From positions 1 through 56,863 of the forward strand of contig NZ_JJNZ01000069.1 of NCBI RefSeq assembly GCF_000690055.1: a stretch of DNA of 56,863 bases, in the 5' to 3' direction. This DNA is from Pseudoalteromonas fuliginea (GTDB lineage: Bacteria > Pseudomonadota > Gammaproteobacteria > Enterobacterales > Alteromonadaceae). Position numbers and translations under genes: made by a program. This document shows, piece by piece, positions 8,036-17,152 of this stretch. Numbering within the stretch: the first letter of the stretch is position 1; each line of letters begins with the position of its first letter. The notes beneath the pieces were generated by a model, which was given only the letters and a program-made list of their open reading frames with translations, was not told where the DNA came from and did no database searches.

Positions 8036-9259
8036 ATGTACTTTTATGCCGCACGCCAACCGATTTTAAATCGTGAAAAAGAACTCATTGGTTATGAGCT
8101 TTTATTTCGCGATGGCGTCGATAATGTGTTTCCCGATATAGATGGTGACGAAGCGACAACACGTTTAATAGAAGGCAGTCAATTCAACTTTGGTTTAGAA
8201 GATTTAACTGATAATAAGCCCGCTTATATAAACTTTACGTTGGATACGTTATCAAAAGGTTATCCAACACTACTGGGTAAAGATACAATTGTGGTTGAAA
8301 TACTCGAAACAGTTCAACCCGGGAAGCGCTTATTAGCAATTGTTAAAGACCTAAAAGATAAAGGGTATACTATTGCACTTGACGATTACATTCATCAGCC
8401 TGTGTGGCGTCACTTTTATCCATTTATAGACATCATTAAAATTGATTTCTTAACATGTGATACAAGTACAATAAAAAACGTTATTGACGATATAAAACAA
8501 CATTCTCATATTAAATTACTTGCCGAAAAAGTTGAAACGTATGAAATGTATAGCTTGGCATTAGAACTCGGTTTTGATTATTTTCAGGGATTCTTCTTTT
8601 CAAAACCCGAGATGGTGCAAAGTAAAGCATTGCCACCATCAGAGATGGCATTAGCTGAATTACTGTATGAAACCTCAAGTATTGAAATAGATCTTAAAAA
8701 AATCACTAATGTATTTGAGCGTGATGTAAATCTATCTTATAAGCTTCTTAGGTATTCAAATTCTGCTGCCTTTGCAAGGCGTGCTGAAATCAGTACAATT
8801 AAGCAGGCACTTATTGTGCTTGGCGCTAGCGAAATTAAAAAGCTCTTATCATTACTTTTTGCCGCGCAAGTATCTGCAGATAAGCCCGTTGAATTAATCA
8901 AGTTATCCTTAACCCGAGCACGTTTTGGTGAATTACTCGCTATTTCTCATGGCCAATTTAAAGATACTGGCATGGCTTTTTTAACCGGTATGATGTCTCT
9001 AATGGATGCTATTTTAGATGAGAGTATGGAAAGCGTAATGCAGAAATTACCTTTATCTAACGAAATAAAAGCAGCATTACTCGATAACGAAGGTTTATTG
9101 GCACAATACCTCAACCTAGTTAAGTATTATGAGCAAGCAAACTGGTCAGCGGCCAACGACATAACTACAGAACTAAACCTTGGTGAAAAAGTACCTGATG
9201 CCTACCATGAAGCGCTAGCTTGGGTCGATGAGCAAATGCATTTAATGATTCACGAATAA
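8036..9259 (+). CDS. EAL-HDOD signalling protein with a degenerate EAL domain
   Basis: This 407-residue two-domain protein is of the CdgJ/YuxH type. Residues ~1-200 form an EAL fold beginning MYFYAARQPILNREKELIGYELLFR. The metal-binding Glu-Ala-Leu motif reads ELL, and the DDFG-type loop reads DDYI, so c-di-GMP phosphodiesterase activity is unlikely. Residues ~200-390 form an HDOD domain (KLLRYSNSAAFARRAEISTIKQALIVLGASEIKKLL). In Vibrio such proteins affect motility. The ATG at 8036 matches family N-termini, and an upstream TTG (7976) would add 20 residues without a good ribosome site. It lies alone between putP and mlaA. Confidence 0.88.
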   Translation: MYFYAARQPILNREKELIGYELLFRDGVDNVFPDIDGDEATTRLIEGSQFNFGLEDLTDNKPAYINFTLDTLSKGYPTLLGKDTIVVEILETVQPGKRLLAIVKDLKDKGYTIALDDYIHQPVWRHFYPFIDIIKIDFLTCDTSTIKNVIDDIKQHSHIKLLAEKVETYEMYSLALELGFDYFQGFFFSKPEMVQSKALPPSEMALAELLYETSSIEIDLKKITNVFERDVNLSYKLLRYSNSAAFARRAEISTIKQALIVLGASEIKKLLSLLFAAQVSADKPVELIKLSLTRARFGELLAISHGQFKDTGMAFLTGMMSLMDAILDESMESVMQKLPLSNEIKAALLDNEGLLAQYLNLVKYYEQANWSAANDITTELNLGEKVPDAYHEALAWVDEQMHLMIHE

Positions 9260-9262
9260 TAA

Positions 9263-9319
9263 CAACACCAGCAAACAAAAACGCCAGCATTTAGCTGGCG
9301 TTTTTGTTTGCTGGTGTTG
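9263..9319. terminator. Long perfect hairpin, bidirectional terminator
   Basis: Two 26-base arms (9263-9288 and 9294-9319) are perfectly complementary around a five-base loop. The inner GC-rich part (ACGCCAGC/GCTGGCGT) is followed by T-runs on both strands. It separates the EAL-HDOD gene from mlaA. Confidence 0.92.
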
Positions 9320-9321
9320 GG

Positions 9322-10053
9322 TTATAAGCTTTCTAAAAAGTCTTCATCAAAATCAGCGGGCTCTTCTTTGATTGGCGGGTTACCATCGTATAGTTCATAA
9401 ATTTGACGCTGGAAATAAATATCTTTCACAAACAAGTATGGATCAAGTGAATCATTTAATAGCCCCTCTTGAGGGATTAATGAGGCGCGCGCTTCCACTG
9501 CCTTTAAAACAAACACTAGAATAGTTTGTGGAGTCGTTAATGCTACCTCAGGTAGTACAAAGTTATCGACGACATCACCCGTTAAGTTACGCACTGTTTT
9601 TGGCCCCATAGCAGGCAGCATTAAATAAGCGCCATCGCCCACCCCCCACACACCCAAGGTCTGTCCAAAGTCTTCATCTACAACTTCAAGGCCTAATGAG
9701 CTGGCAACATCAAACAAACCAAATATGCCAACAGTAGAATTAACTAAAAAACGCGCAAGGCTAACACTTGCATTACCCGGCTTACCTTGCAGGCCGGCAT
9801 TTATCATATCTACAGGAGCCGTTATATTGTCGGTAAAATGGACAACGCTCTGGCGTACAGGTACAGGTGTAACTGTCATGTAACCAACTGCTGCGGGGCG
9901 CAACAAGTATGCATCGAGTACATCCATATTAAAGTCATATAATGGACGATTAATACTTTGCAGAGGATCTCTCTCATCTACTTTACTTTGTGGTACTTGA
10001 GCACAACCGGCCAGTACCAATAAACATAAAAAAGTAAAACTATGCTTTAACAT
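9322..10053 (-). CDS. mlaA: MlaA (VacJ) outer-membrane phospholipid-transport lipoprotein
   Basis: This outer-membrane lipoprotein removes mislocalised phospholipids from the outer leaflet with the MlaC shuttle and the MlaFEDB transporter. The 243 residues start with a signal peptide and lipobox LVLAGC, with Cys17 the lipidated residue. Family hallmarks follow: DPLQSINRPLYDFN, GNASVSLARFLVNSTVGIFGLFD, EDFGQTLGVWGVGDGAYLMLP and DPYLFVKDIYFQRQ. It follows ccmI after nine bases and is probably the last gene of the ccm transcript, although its function is unrelated. The acidic C-terminus (EEPADFDEDFLESL) is unstructured. Confidence 0.95.
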   Translation of the reverse strand: MLKHSFTFLCLLVLAGCAQVPQSKVDERDPLQSINRPLYDFNMDVLDAYLLRPAAVGYMTVTPVPVRQSVVHFTDNITAPVDMINAGLQGKPGNASVSLARFLVNSTVGIFGLFDVASSLGLEVVDEDFGQTLGVWGVGDGAYLMLPAMGPKTVRNLTGDVVDNFVLPEVALTTPQTILVFVLKAVEARASLIPQEGLLNDSLDPYLFVKDIYFQRQIYELYDGNPPIKEEPADFDEDFLESL

Positions 10054-10062
10054 CTAACGTCC

Positions 10063-11316
10063 TTAAGGTATTAATGTATCAATTTGAAGTTGGTAGTCAC
10101 TTACACTTTCACGCTTTAACGACTGTGAATGACCTTCTAGCTCACCAGAACTTGGCATAACCGAGTCATCTATAGAAATACGCGCCGAAATAATAATATT
10201 TTCGGCACTCGATAAGTTAAGCCCTGCAACCATTGCACTACTATCACTCAACTCGACTGTAATTGGAAATGAATATTTAGCGAGCTTAACAGCAGCTAAT
10301 GGCATAGGTGAGCCAGTTGCAGCTTTTGCAAATATAAATAAAATACCGTTTTTTGGTTGTTTATCAATAAGCTCTTTTGCAATGTCGACAGTAACTGCAA
10401 TAGCACCCGTTGTAGTAGTAACTGGCATAACTGAGCCTTCCGTTTGCATTTGCTGCTCTATATCAGCAATACGCTCAGAGATCATGCTATAACGAGAATC
10501 ATTTTTTCCCATACTTGCCAATAAAACTTCAAATGCAGTTTTAGCTTGCGGCCAATCTTTACGCTCATACGCTATAAGCGCGAGTAACGAAATAGCATCT
10601 AAATTGGTAGGCTCAACTTTTAGTACTTTTGAGAGCATACCTGCCGCACGGGTCATATTAGCTTCGCTGCCTTCTAGTAATAAAACTTGGCTATAACTAA
10701 TAAGTACCTGCATATTATCAGGATTCATACGTAGTGCTTTATCAAATGACTGCTGCGCCATGTCAAATTCATTAAGCGACATAGCAACTCGTCCAAGTAG
10801 CATCCAAGCGACTTCATCATCGCCAGAGCGGCTAAGTTTAGTACGGAGCGCCAATGCAAAAGCCTGCAGCTCATTTTGGCTAAGCGGCTCACCTTTTTGC
10901 ATTACAGCACGCTCGCCATAATCAGCTAAATTATCCATTGCGTCATGCCAAGCCGAAATTTGCTGCTGACTGCCTGTAAAACTATAAAAAATCCCTGTAA
11001 GTGCAAGAACAAATGCACCGCCTGTTAAAGCAAAAATACGGTTATTACCTTTGCTGTTAAGTGATTTCTCTGGTGATAGCTCGTTCAATAAGCGACGTTT
11101 TAATTCAACAATTGATTCTGCGTGATTTACGCTATCAATGCGTTGATTATCTAAATCAGTTTGCAAATCGACTAAACGCTGCTCATAAATACTAATTAAT
11201 TCAGCATTGGCGTTATGAGTAATCGTTTGAACACGCTCTTTTTTTAAAAAAGGTATCATAACAAAGCTAAGAGCAACCAGTGTGAGTAAGGCAAAACACG
11301 CCCACATTAAAATCAT
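10063..11316 (-). CDS. ccmI: Cytochrome c maturation protein CcmI
   Basis: CcmI is the membrane-bound chaperone that holds apocytochrome c for haem ligation with CcmF and CcmH. The 417 residues show two membrane helices (~1-24 and ~93-113). A cytoplasmic leucine-rich loop lies between them (EQRLVDLQTDLDNQRIDS). A periplasmic TPR region (~160-255) includes DEVAWMLLGRVAMSLNEFDMAQQSFDKALRMNPDN. A further C-terminal domain probably contacts apocytochrome. It begins one base after ccmH ends. Standalone CcmI is normal outside enterobacteria, where it is fused to CcmH. Confidence 0.92.
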   Translation of the reverse strand: MILMWACFALLTLVALSFVMIPFLKKERVQTITHNANAELISIYEQRLVDLQTDLDNQRIDSVNHAESIVELKRRLLNELSPEKSLNSKGNNRIFALTGGAFVLALTGIFYSFTGSQQQISAWHDAMDNLADYGERAVMQKGEPLSQNELQAFALALRTKLSRSGDDEVAWMLLGRVAMSLNEFDMAQQSFDKALRMNPDNMQVLISYSQVLLLEGSEANMTRAAGMLSKVLKVEPTNLDAISLLALIAYERKDWPQAKTAFEVLLASMGKNDSRYSMISERIADIEQQMQTEGSVMPVTTTTGAIAVTVDIAKELIDKQPKNGILFIFAKAATGSPMPLAAVKLAKYSFPITVELSDSSAMVAGLNLSSAENIIISARISIDDSVMPSSGELEGHSQSLKRESVSDYQLQIDTLIP

Positions 11317-11778
11317 TTAGCTTTGCTCCTGACGTTTATTTTGTTCAATTAGCTTCGCTAGCAGCATTTCATCGTCGCTGCTCCATGTTTGTTTTACTGA
11401 TGCTTTTCGTTGGCGAATAACAATAAAACCAAAGCCAACAATTACAATTAATACAGGTAGTACCCACAGCACTAAAGTCGCTGGTGTAACAGGTGGGTCG
11501 TAATGAACAAAATAGCCAAAGCGGTCAATCATATAATCTATCACTTCGTCTTTGCTCTTACCTTCTTTAACCAATACGAGTACTTTATCGCGCAAGTCTT
11601 TAGCAACAACAGCGTCGGAGTCCGCAATGTTTTGATTTTGACACTTAGGGCAACGTAGCTCTTTAGTTAGCTCTTCAAACAATATTGCTTGTTTGTTGTT
11701 ATCAAATTGATAGCGATCTTGCTGTGCAAACGCACCCATGCTTACAAAAAGGCTAAGCGTAAGTAGTAACCACTTCAT
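11317..11778 (-). CDS. ccmH: Cytochrome c maturation thioredoxin-like protein CcmH
   Basis: This periplasm-facing membrane protein works with CcmG to reduce the CXXCH cysteines of apocytochrome c. The 153 residues comprise a signal sequence (LLLTLSLFVSMGAFAQ), the LRCPKCQNQNIADSDA signature with Cys43 and Cys46, and a C-terminal membrane helix (~100-121). The length is that of the short form, with CcmI encoded separately next door. The start codon overlaps the ccmG stop by one base. Confidence 0.96.
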   Translation of the reverse strand: MKWLLLTLSLFVSMGAFAQQDRYQFDNNKQAILFEELTKELRCPKCQNQNIADSDAVVAKDLRDKVLVLVKEGKSKDEVIDYMIDRFGYFVHYDPPVTPATLVLWVLPVLIVIVGFGFIVIRQRKASVKQTWSSDDEMLLAKLIEQNKRQEQS

Positions 11779-12347
11779 TATTTAAGCTCCTGCATAATTG
11801 GCGCAAATTTAGCTCGCCATACTCGCGGGTTTATATCGCCCGTGTGATGCAACAAAATAGTGCCGTTTTTATCGACTAAAAATGTTTCAGGCGCACCCGA
11901 CACGCCTAAATCCAACGACAAAGTACGATGTAAATCCAAGATATTAAATTGATATGGGTCACCCGCACGTTGCAGCATATCGCTCACTTCTGTGCGAAGT
12001 GTTTGCATATCAAAAGGGCCATCAAAATCAGCATCGTAACCTTGTACGTAATAAAGCCCAATAATTTTAACACCTTGCTCACGTAACTTAGTTAAATAGC
12101 CAAGCTCAACTAAACATGTAGGACACCAAGTGCCCCATACATTTAATAAGTAAACCTCGCCTTTTAAAGACTCGTTAGTCCATGGCTTATTGTCTTGCAT
12201 TAAATCAGGTAGATTAAATGCTGGCATTTCTTGACCTAATCGCCCCGTTTGAATTTCACGAGGGTTAGCAAAAAGACCTTGGTATAAAAATACACACACA
12301 AAAACAAACACTAAAAGCGGCGCAATAGCTAAAATTTTACGGTTCAT
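11778..12347 (-). CDS. ccmG: Thiol:disulfide interchange protein CcmG (DsbE)
   Basis: This membrane-anchored periplasmic thioredoxin keeps apocytochrome and CcmH thiols reduced using electrons from DsbD. The 189 residues have an N-terminal anchor (~5-25) and a thioredoxin fold with active site WGTWCPTC (Cys75, Cys78). The later segment GVSGAPETFLVDKNGTILLHHTGDI includes the cis-proline typical of CcmG. It overlaps ccmF by four bases, indicating translational coupling. Confidence 0.96.
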   Translation of the reverse strand: MNRKILAIAPLLVFVFVCVFLYQGLFANPREIQTGRLGQEMPAFNLPDLMQDNKPWTNESLKGEVYLLNVWGTWCPTCLVELGYLTKLREQGVKIIGLYYVQGYDADFDGPFDMQTLRTEVSDMLQRAGDPYQFNILDLHRTLSLDLGVSGAPETFLVDKNGTILLHHTGDINPRVWRAKFAPIMQELK

Positions 12348-14314
12348 AAAACACTCTCTGATGCAGCCCTACGCGCTGTTTTAGCTGATGTGCGGTAGCG
12401 TTTATCAAATAAAATCATAAATCCAGCGAGGGAAATAAGCACACCACCAATCCACATCCAACGAACAAACGGTTTGTGATAAATGCGAAGTGACCATGCG
12501 CCTTGGCTTAACTGCTCACCTAACGCTAAGTATAAATCACGTGTAAAGCCTGCATCTATTGCCGCCTCGGTCATAAACTGCATACCAATATCATACTTAC
12601 GTTTTTCGGCGTGTAAGCGTGTTACTAGTTCATTATTTTTAAGCACAGATACAACACCAGCATGACCACTGTAGTTTGGTCCGCGAATAGCTTTAACACC
12701 ATCAAAGCGGTATTCATATTGATTAAGCTGGACTGTATCGCCTTGTTTCATAGATACATCACGCTCAACTGAATATGCCGATGTAAGCGTTACACCCGCA
12801 ATAACAAATGCAATACCAATATGCCCAAGCACCATAGCCCAGTAACTTACACCTAAGCGTTTTAAACCTTCTTTTAAGGTGCCATGCACTGCGGCTTTAG
12901 TGTAAATATCGATCCCGGTTGATATTGCAATCCAAACCGCAAGCGTAGTAGCTAATAGCGTAAGTGGTTTTACTAAGTCGTAACTTGAAAACAACCAAGC
13001 GCAGGTAATTACAACACTGGCTAATACGCCCATTAATATTTTGTTTTGTAAGAAAGCCCATTTATTTTGCTTCCAGCGTAAAAATGGTCCTATACCCATC
13101 AAAATAGCAAACGGCACTAAAATTATTGCAAACATTTTATTAAAAAACGGTTCGCCAATAGAAATACTGCCTAGGCCCATCTCTTTATGTACCATAGGTA
13201 ATAGCGTACCAAGCAATACGATCAATGTAGCAACCACTAAAAATATATTATTGAGCCATAACGCCACTTCGCGCGATACCAGCTTGTATCGTCCTTCACT
13301 GTGAACTTGTGACACACGCAGTGCATATAACGCCAAGCCACCACCTACAACGATGCCTAAGAAGGCAAGTATAAATAAGCCACGATCAGGGTCTGTTGCA
13401 AAAGCGTGTACCGATACAATAATACCCGAGCGTACAATAAAGGTTCCCAAAAGGCTTAATGAAAACGCTGCGATAGCTAGTAAAACAGTCCATGATTTAA
13501 ATACACCGCGTTTTTCAGTTACGCTTAATGAGTGCAGTAATGCGGTTGCCACAAGCCATGGCATTAACGATGCGTTTTCTACTGGGTCCCAAAACCACCA
13601 GCCGCCCCAGCCAAGCTCTGAATATGCCCACCAGCTACCAATTGTGATTCCTAGAGTTAAAAAGCCCCATGCAGTCATTGTCCATGGACGTGACCACTTA
13701 GCCCATGTGTTATCAAGCTTACCGGTTAATAACGCAGCAATAGCAAAAGAAAAAGCAACCGATAGCCCTACATAACCCATGTACAGTAATGGCGGGTGAA
13801 TAATCATACCCGGATCTTGAAGTAACGGATTTAAATCACGCCCCTCTACCGGAAAATAAGGAAGTAGGCGCTCAAACGGGCTTGAAAGTAGCAAGGTGTA
13901 CATCATAAAACCGACACCTAAAAAGCCAAGCACACCCAATACGCGAGCACGTAACACCCAAGGGAGTGATTTAGAGCGTGCAGCAACTACTGCAGTCCAA
14001 CCCGCTTGCATTACAAGCCACAGTAAAATAGCGCCTTCATGGCCGCCCCATGTAGAGGTGATTTTGTAATACCAAGGCAGCGTGCTACTTGAATGATATG
14101 CTACGTACGATACGGTAAAATCATCCGTTACACTGGCGTAAATAAGTGCTGCAAAAGAGATTAAAACAAAAGCGAATTGCCCAATTGCTAAAGAGGGAGC
14201 TGCACGCATTAATCGAAGATTACCGGTATGCGCGCCCCAAAGAGGAAAAATACACAGTAAAACGCTTAATACCATGGCAAGCGTTAAAGAAAAATAACCA
14301 ATTTCTGGGATCAT
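12344..14314 (-). CDS. ccmF: Haem lyase subunit CcmF
   Basis: CcmF is the large inner-membrane component of the System I cytochrome c synthetase. It takes haem from holo-CcmE and attaches it to apocytochrome. The 656 residues (E. coli 647) form about 15 membrane helices. The haem-handling WWD domain reads WGGWWFWDPVENASLMPWL. Conserved flanking histidines can be seen, such as DPGMIIHPPLLYMGYVG and the helix with LLHSLSVTEKRG. It begins two bases after ccmE ends. The antisense open frames here are shadows of this gene. Confidence 0.97.
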   Translation of the reverse strand: MIPEIGYFSLTLAMVLSVLLCIFPLWGAHTGNLRLMRAAPSLAIGQFAFVLISFAALIYASVTDDFTVSYVAYHSSSTLPWYYKITSTWGGHEGAILLWLVMQAGWTAVVAARSKSLPWVLRARVLGVLGFLGVGFMMYTLLLSSPFERLLPYFPVEGRDLNPLLQDPGMIIHPPLLYMGYVGLSVAFSFAIAALLTGKLDNTWAKWSRPWTMTAWGFLTLGITIGSWWAYSELGWGGWWFWDPVENASLMPWLVATALLHSLSVTEKRGVFKSWTVLLAIAAFSLSLLGTFIVRSGIIVSVHAFATDPDRGLFILAFLGIVVGGGLALYALRVSQVHSEGRYKLVSREVALWLNNIFLVVATLIVLLGTLLPMVHKEMGLGSISIGEPFFNKMFAIILVPFAILMGIGPFLRWKQNKWAFLQNKILMGVLASVVITCAWLFSSYDLVKPLTLLATTLAVWIAISTGIDIYTKAAVHGTLKEGLKRLGVSYWAMVLGHIGIAFVIAGVTLTSAYSVERDVSMKQGDTVQLNQYEYRFDGVKAIRGPNYSGHAGVVSVLKNNELVTRLHAEKRKYDIGMQFMTEAAIDAGFTRDLYLALGEQLSQGAWSLRIYHKPFVRWMWIGGVLISLAGFMILFDKRYRTSAKTARRAASESVL

Positions 14315-14316
14315 AG

Positions 14317-14796
14317 CTAATTACCACTATCTAAGTTGTATTTTGGTTTTTCGTGCTTAATACCTTTAACTGCCTCTGCAACTTCTGCTGGCATATATTC
14401 TTCGTCATGCTTTGCTAGCACTTCAAATGCTTCAATAACGTTAGGTTCGATTAATACGCCCTGCGCTACAATGCCTTGCCCTTCACGAAACAAGTCTGGC
14501 AATATACCTTGATAACGCACGGTCACTAATGGACCTGTATCTATTAGCTTAAAGCTTACTTGTAAGCTCTGTTCATTACGCTCAACGGTGCCTGGTACAA
14601 CCATGCCGCCAATACGTAACTTTTGGCCAATGAAAGGCTTTTCTTTATTAGGCCCTTTGCCATCAATAAGTTCGCTTGGCGTATAAAAAAGATTAATGTT
14701 TTCTTGAAGTGCATAAAGCACTAAACCAATTGATCCACCAATACCAAACAGCACGGCAATAATTACCAATAGGCGCTTTTTACGTCTTGGATTCAT
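14317..14796 (-). CDS. ccmE: Haem chaperone CcmE
   Basis: This periplasmic OB-fold protein is anchored by one N-terminal helix (~8-29). It carries haem covalently from CcmC to CcmF. Its 159 residues equal the E. coli length. The haem-binding motif LAKHDEEYMP puts the covalent His at residue 130 and the axial Tyr at 134, as in E. coli. Upstream, VRYQGILPDLFREGQGIVAQG is the family core. It overlaps ccmD by four bases. Confidence 0.97.
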   Translation of the reverse strand: MNPRRKKRLLVIIAVLFGIGGSIGLVLYALQENINLFYTPSELIDGKGPNKEKPFIGQKLRIGGMVVPGTVERNEQSLQVSFKLIDTGPLVTVRYQGILPDLFREGQGIVAQGVLIEPNVIEAFEVLAKHDEEYMPAEVAEAVKGIKHEKPKYNLDSGN

Positions 14797-14996
14797 GAGA
14801 CTTGTTCCTGTTTAGCTTTTTTAATTCGCGCTTCGCGTATTATTTGCTGTTCTACTGAAGCCATAATGCGTTTGGTATCTCTTAAAGAGCTCACTAAAAT
14901 ACCGAGTAAAATAAGTGCGCATGTACCAAAAGAAAGCCATATATAAAACCCATAGCCCCCCATTGCAATAAAATCAGAAAAAGAGTCAAACTGCAT
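14793..14996 (-). CDS. ccmD: Haem exporter protein CcmD
   Basis: This 67-residue single-span membrane protein stabilises CcmC-CcmE and helps release holo-CcmE from the CcmABC complex. The N-terminus MQFDSFSDFIAMGGYGFYIW and the membrane helix are typical. A basic cytoplasmic tail follows (DTKRIMASVEQQIIREARIKKAK). Its position between ccmC and ccmE is diagnostic. Confidence 0.93.
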   Translation of the reverse strand: MQFDSFSDFIAMGGYGFYIWLSFGTCALILLGILVSSLRDTKRIMASVEQQIIREARIKKAKQEQVS

Positions 14997-14998
14997 AA

Positions 14999-15736
14999 TT
15001 ACCCCTTATTTAACAACGAGCGTACCCACGGTCGGTGCTTTTCGCGTTGTAAAATTTCATTTTTAAGACGAATTAAAGTCACTGTTCCTACAAAAGCAGC
15101 AAAGGCTAAAATATTAACCATAAGTGGCCAAAACATACTTGGGTCTATTGCTTTTGTGTCTAATTTTGTAATGCTTGCGCCTTGGTGTAGCGTATTCCAC
15201 CACTCAACTGAGTAATGAATAATAGGTAAGTTGATTACGCCCACAATCGCTAAAATAGAAGCCGCACGCCCTGCTGACTTCTTATCTTCAAATGCATGGT
15301 AAAGCGAAAGCACGCCAAGATATAAAAATAATAAAATAAGTTCAGACGTTAAACGCGCATCCCATACCCACCAAGCACCCCACATAGGCTTACCCCATGC
15401 AGCGCCAGTAATAAGCGCTATAGCTGTAATACAAGCACCAACAGGCGCTATAGCAATAACGGCAAGTTCGGCATTTCGTAGTTGCCATACAAGTGCAACA
15501 ACAGCTGCAATAGCCATTGATGAGTAAGCGCCCATAGATAAAATGGCGGAAGGAACATGAATAAAAATGATACGGTAGCTGTCTTTTTGCTGGTAATCGG
15601 CAGGTGCAAAACCAAGCCCCCATACCCAACCAACAATCATACTAACTACAGTAACTACGGCAAAATAAGGCAGTAACGTATTGCATAATTGATATGCACG
15701 CTCCGCTTTAGCATAGGGATGTAACCACTTCCACAT
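14999..15736 (-). CDS. ccmC: Haem exporter/loader protein CcmC
   Basis: CcmC is the six-helix membrane protein that attaches haem to CcmE. The 245 residues contain the WWD-type signature GAAWGKPMWGAWWVWDARLTSELILLFLYLG. Flanking periplasmic histidines occur in RIIFIHVPSA and LPIIHYSVEWWNTLHQGASI. It overlaps ccmB by one base and ends two bases before ccmD. Confidence 0.97.
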   Translation of the reverse strand: MWKWLHPYAKAERAYQLCNTLLPYFAVVTVVSMIVGWVWGLGFAPADYQQKDSYRIIFIHVPSAILSMGAYSSMAIAAVVALVWQLRNAELAVIAIAPVGACITAIALITGAAWGKPMWGAWWVWDARLTSELILLFLYLGVLSLYHAFEDKKSAGRAASILAIVGVINLPIIHYSVEWWNTLHQGASITKLDTKAIDPSMFWPLMVNILAFAAFVGTVTLIRLKNEILQREKHRPWVRSLLNKG

Positions 15737-16422
15737 TAACTTACACTCACTTTTAAAGCTGACGATATGGCAATTGGTGCGCTAATAATAGCAATAAGTA
15801 ACATTGCACCAAGGATAGCAAGCTGTCCACTATAATCCAGTGACATGGTACTGGTATCGATAGCCGACGTTGCAAAAATTAAAACTGGAATATACAAAGG
15901 CAGTACGAGTAAACTCATCAAAATTCCCCCTTTTTGTAATCCCACAGTAAGCCCAGCGCCAATTGCGCCGATAAAGCTCAATAGCGGTGTGCCTAATAAT
16001 AATGTTAAAACGGTCGCTGTTAGCGCCGAACTTTCTAGATTCAATAACAATGCAAACAATGGTGTCATTAATACAAGCGGTAAACCTGTTACCACCCAAT
16101 GAGCAGCCACTTTAGCAAGTACGGTTAGCGATAATGGATAAGAGGATGCAATTAACTGCTCCAACGAGCCATCGTTAAAATCATCCCTAAACAACTTATC
16201 TAAGCCCAACATGGTAGAGAGTAATGCGGCAACCCAAATAATACCTGGCGCCATTCTCGCAAGTAGACCGGGCTCAGGCCCTATTGCTAACGGAAACAAT
16301 GAGATTACAATTAAGAAAAATAAAATAGGATTTACAATTTCGGCGCGCTGGCGAAACGCAAGTTTTACATCTTTGGTAAATACCGCACTAAATAGCAACC
16401 AATAAGAGTGTTGACGAGTCAT
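15736..16422 (-). CDS. ccmB: Haem exporter permease CcmB
   Basis: CcmB is the membrane subunit of the CcmAB ATP-binding cassette complex. ATP hydrolysis by that complex releases holo-CcmE from CcmC. The 228 residues form six hydrophobic segments. Family stretches include FTKDVKLAFRQRAEIVNPILFF, LDKLFRDDFNDGSLEQLI and VLPLYIPVLIFATSA. It shares one base with both ccmA and ccmC, so the block is tightly translationally coupled. Confidence 0.95.
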   Translation of the reverse strand: MTRQHSYWLLFSAVFTKDVKLAFRQRAEIVNPILFFLIVISLFPLAIGPEPGLLARMAPGIIWVAALLSTMLGLDKLFRDDFNDGSLEQLIASSYPLSLTVLAKVAAHWVVTGLPLVLMTPLFALLLNLESSALTATVLTLLLGTPLLSFIGAIGAGLTVGLQKGGILMSLLVLPLYIPVLIFATSAIDTSTMSLDYSGQLAILGAMLLIAIISAPIAISSALKVSVS

Positions 16423-17039
16423 TAGTGGCGATACTCCAGTGTAACCGTTTGTAAGTTACTAAAGTGGGTCGTTAAGTCTTGGTGGGTTGTTAATAAGATA
16501 GCACCACCGCTTTGTAAGTGCTCAGTAAATCGTTGTTGTAAAAAGGCGACACCACTTTTATCAAGCGCAGTAAATGGCTCATCAAGCACCCATAGTTTAG
16601 CATCACTTAACCATAGTCTTACTAAAGCAACACGTCGCTGCTGCCCTGCAGATAACATCCTAACAGGCACATCTTCAAGTCCAACAAGGCCTAGTTTCGC
16701 TAAAATAGGGTATAGTTCAGGCTCGCTATAGCCATTAATTTGCAACCAATGGCTAACATTTTCCACTGCACTAAGCTGAGTGTTTACGCCCGTTTTATGA
16801 CCTATAAACAATAGCTCTCTGGCATACTCTTCATAGTACTTAGATATCGGCAATTCTTGGTATAATATAGCCCCTTCATCAGGCGCAGAAAAGCCTGCGA
16901 CAATACGCAATAACGATGTTTTTCCAGCCCCGTTAGGGCCTGCTAATTGCATGATTTGACCGTTATTAAGGCTAAAATTAAGATCCGCAAACAAACAACG
17001 ATCTTGCTTGATGCAGGTGACGGACTTAATGTGTAACAA
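16422..17039 (-). CDS. ccmA: Haem exporter ATP-binding protein CcmA
   Basis: CcmA is the ATPase subunit of the CcmAB complex and the first gene of the ccm operon. With a TTG start at 17039 it has 205 residues, the same as E. coli CcmA. Walker A is GPNGAGKT (~34-41), the signature is LSAGQQRRVALVRL and Walker B is LWVLDEPFTALD. I preferred this TTG because GAGAGA lies about nine bases upstream and family members start here. A TTG seven codons earlier (17060) has no ribosome site. The operon promoter must lie in 17040-17152, back to back with that of the FliK-like gene. Confidence 0.93.
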   Translation of the reverse strand: MLHIKSVTCIKQDRCLFADLNFSLNNGQIMQLAGPNGAGKTSLLRIVAGFSAPDEGAILYQELPISKYYEEYARELLFIGHKTGVNTQLSAVENVSHWLQINGYSEPELYPILAKLGLVGLEDVPVRMLSAGQQRRVALVRLWLSDAKLWVLDEPFTALDKSGVAFLQQRFTEHLQSGGAILLTTHQDLTTHFSNLQTVTLEYRH

Positions 17040-17152
17040 GATGACGATTCTCTCTGCCAAAAATTAGGCGTTAGTCTACCATAATGATAGGGTAATACGA
17101 ATATTGCTTTAAAATCGATTCACTTAAAATAGAGAAAACTTGATTTAAAATA

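Noticed and set aside
13041..13775. Antisense open frames inside ccmF
   Set aside because: They are shadows of a clearly coding gene, with odd composition and no recognisable domains.
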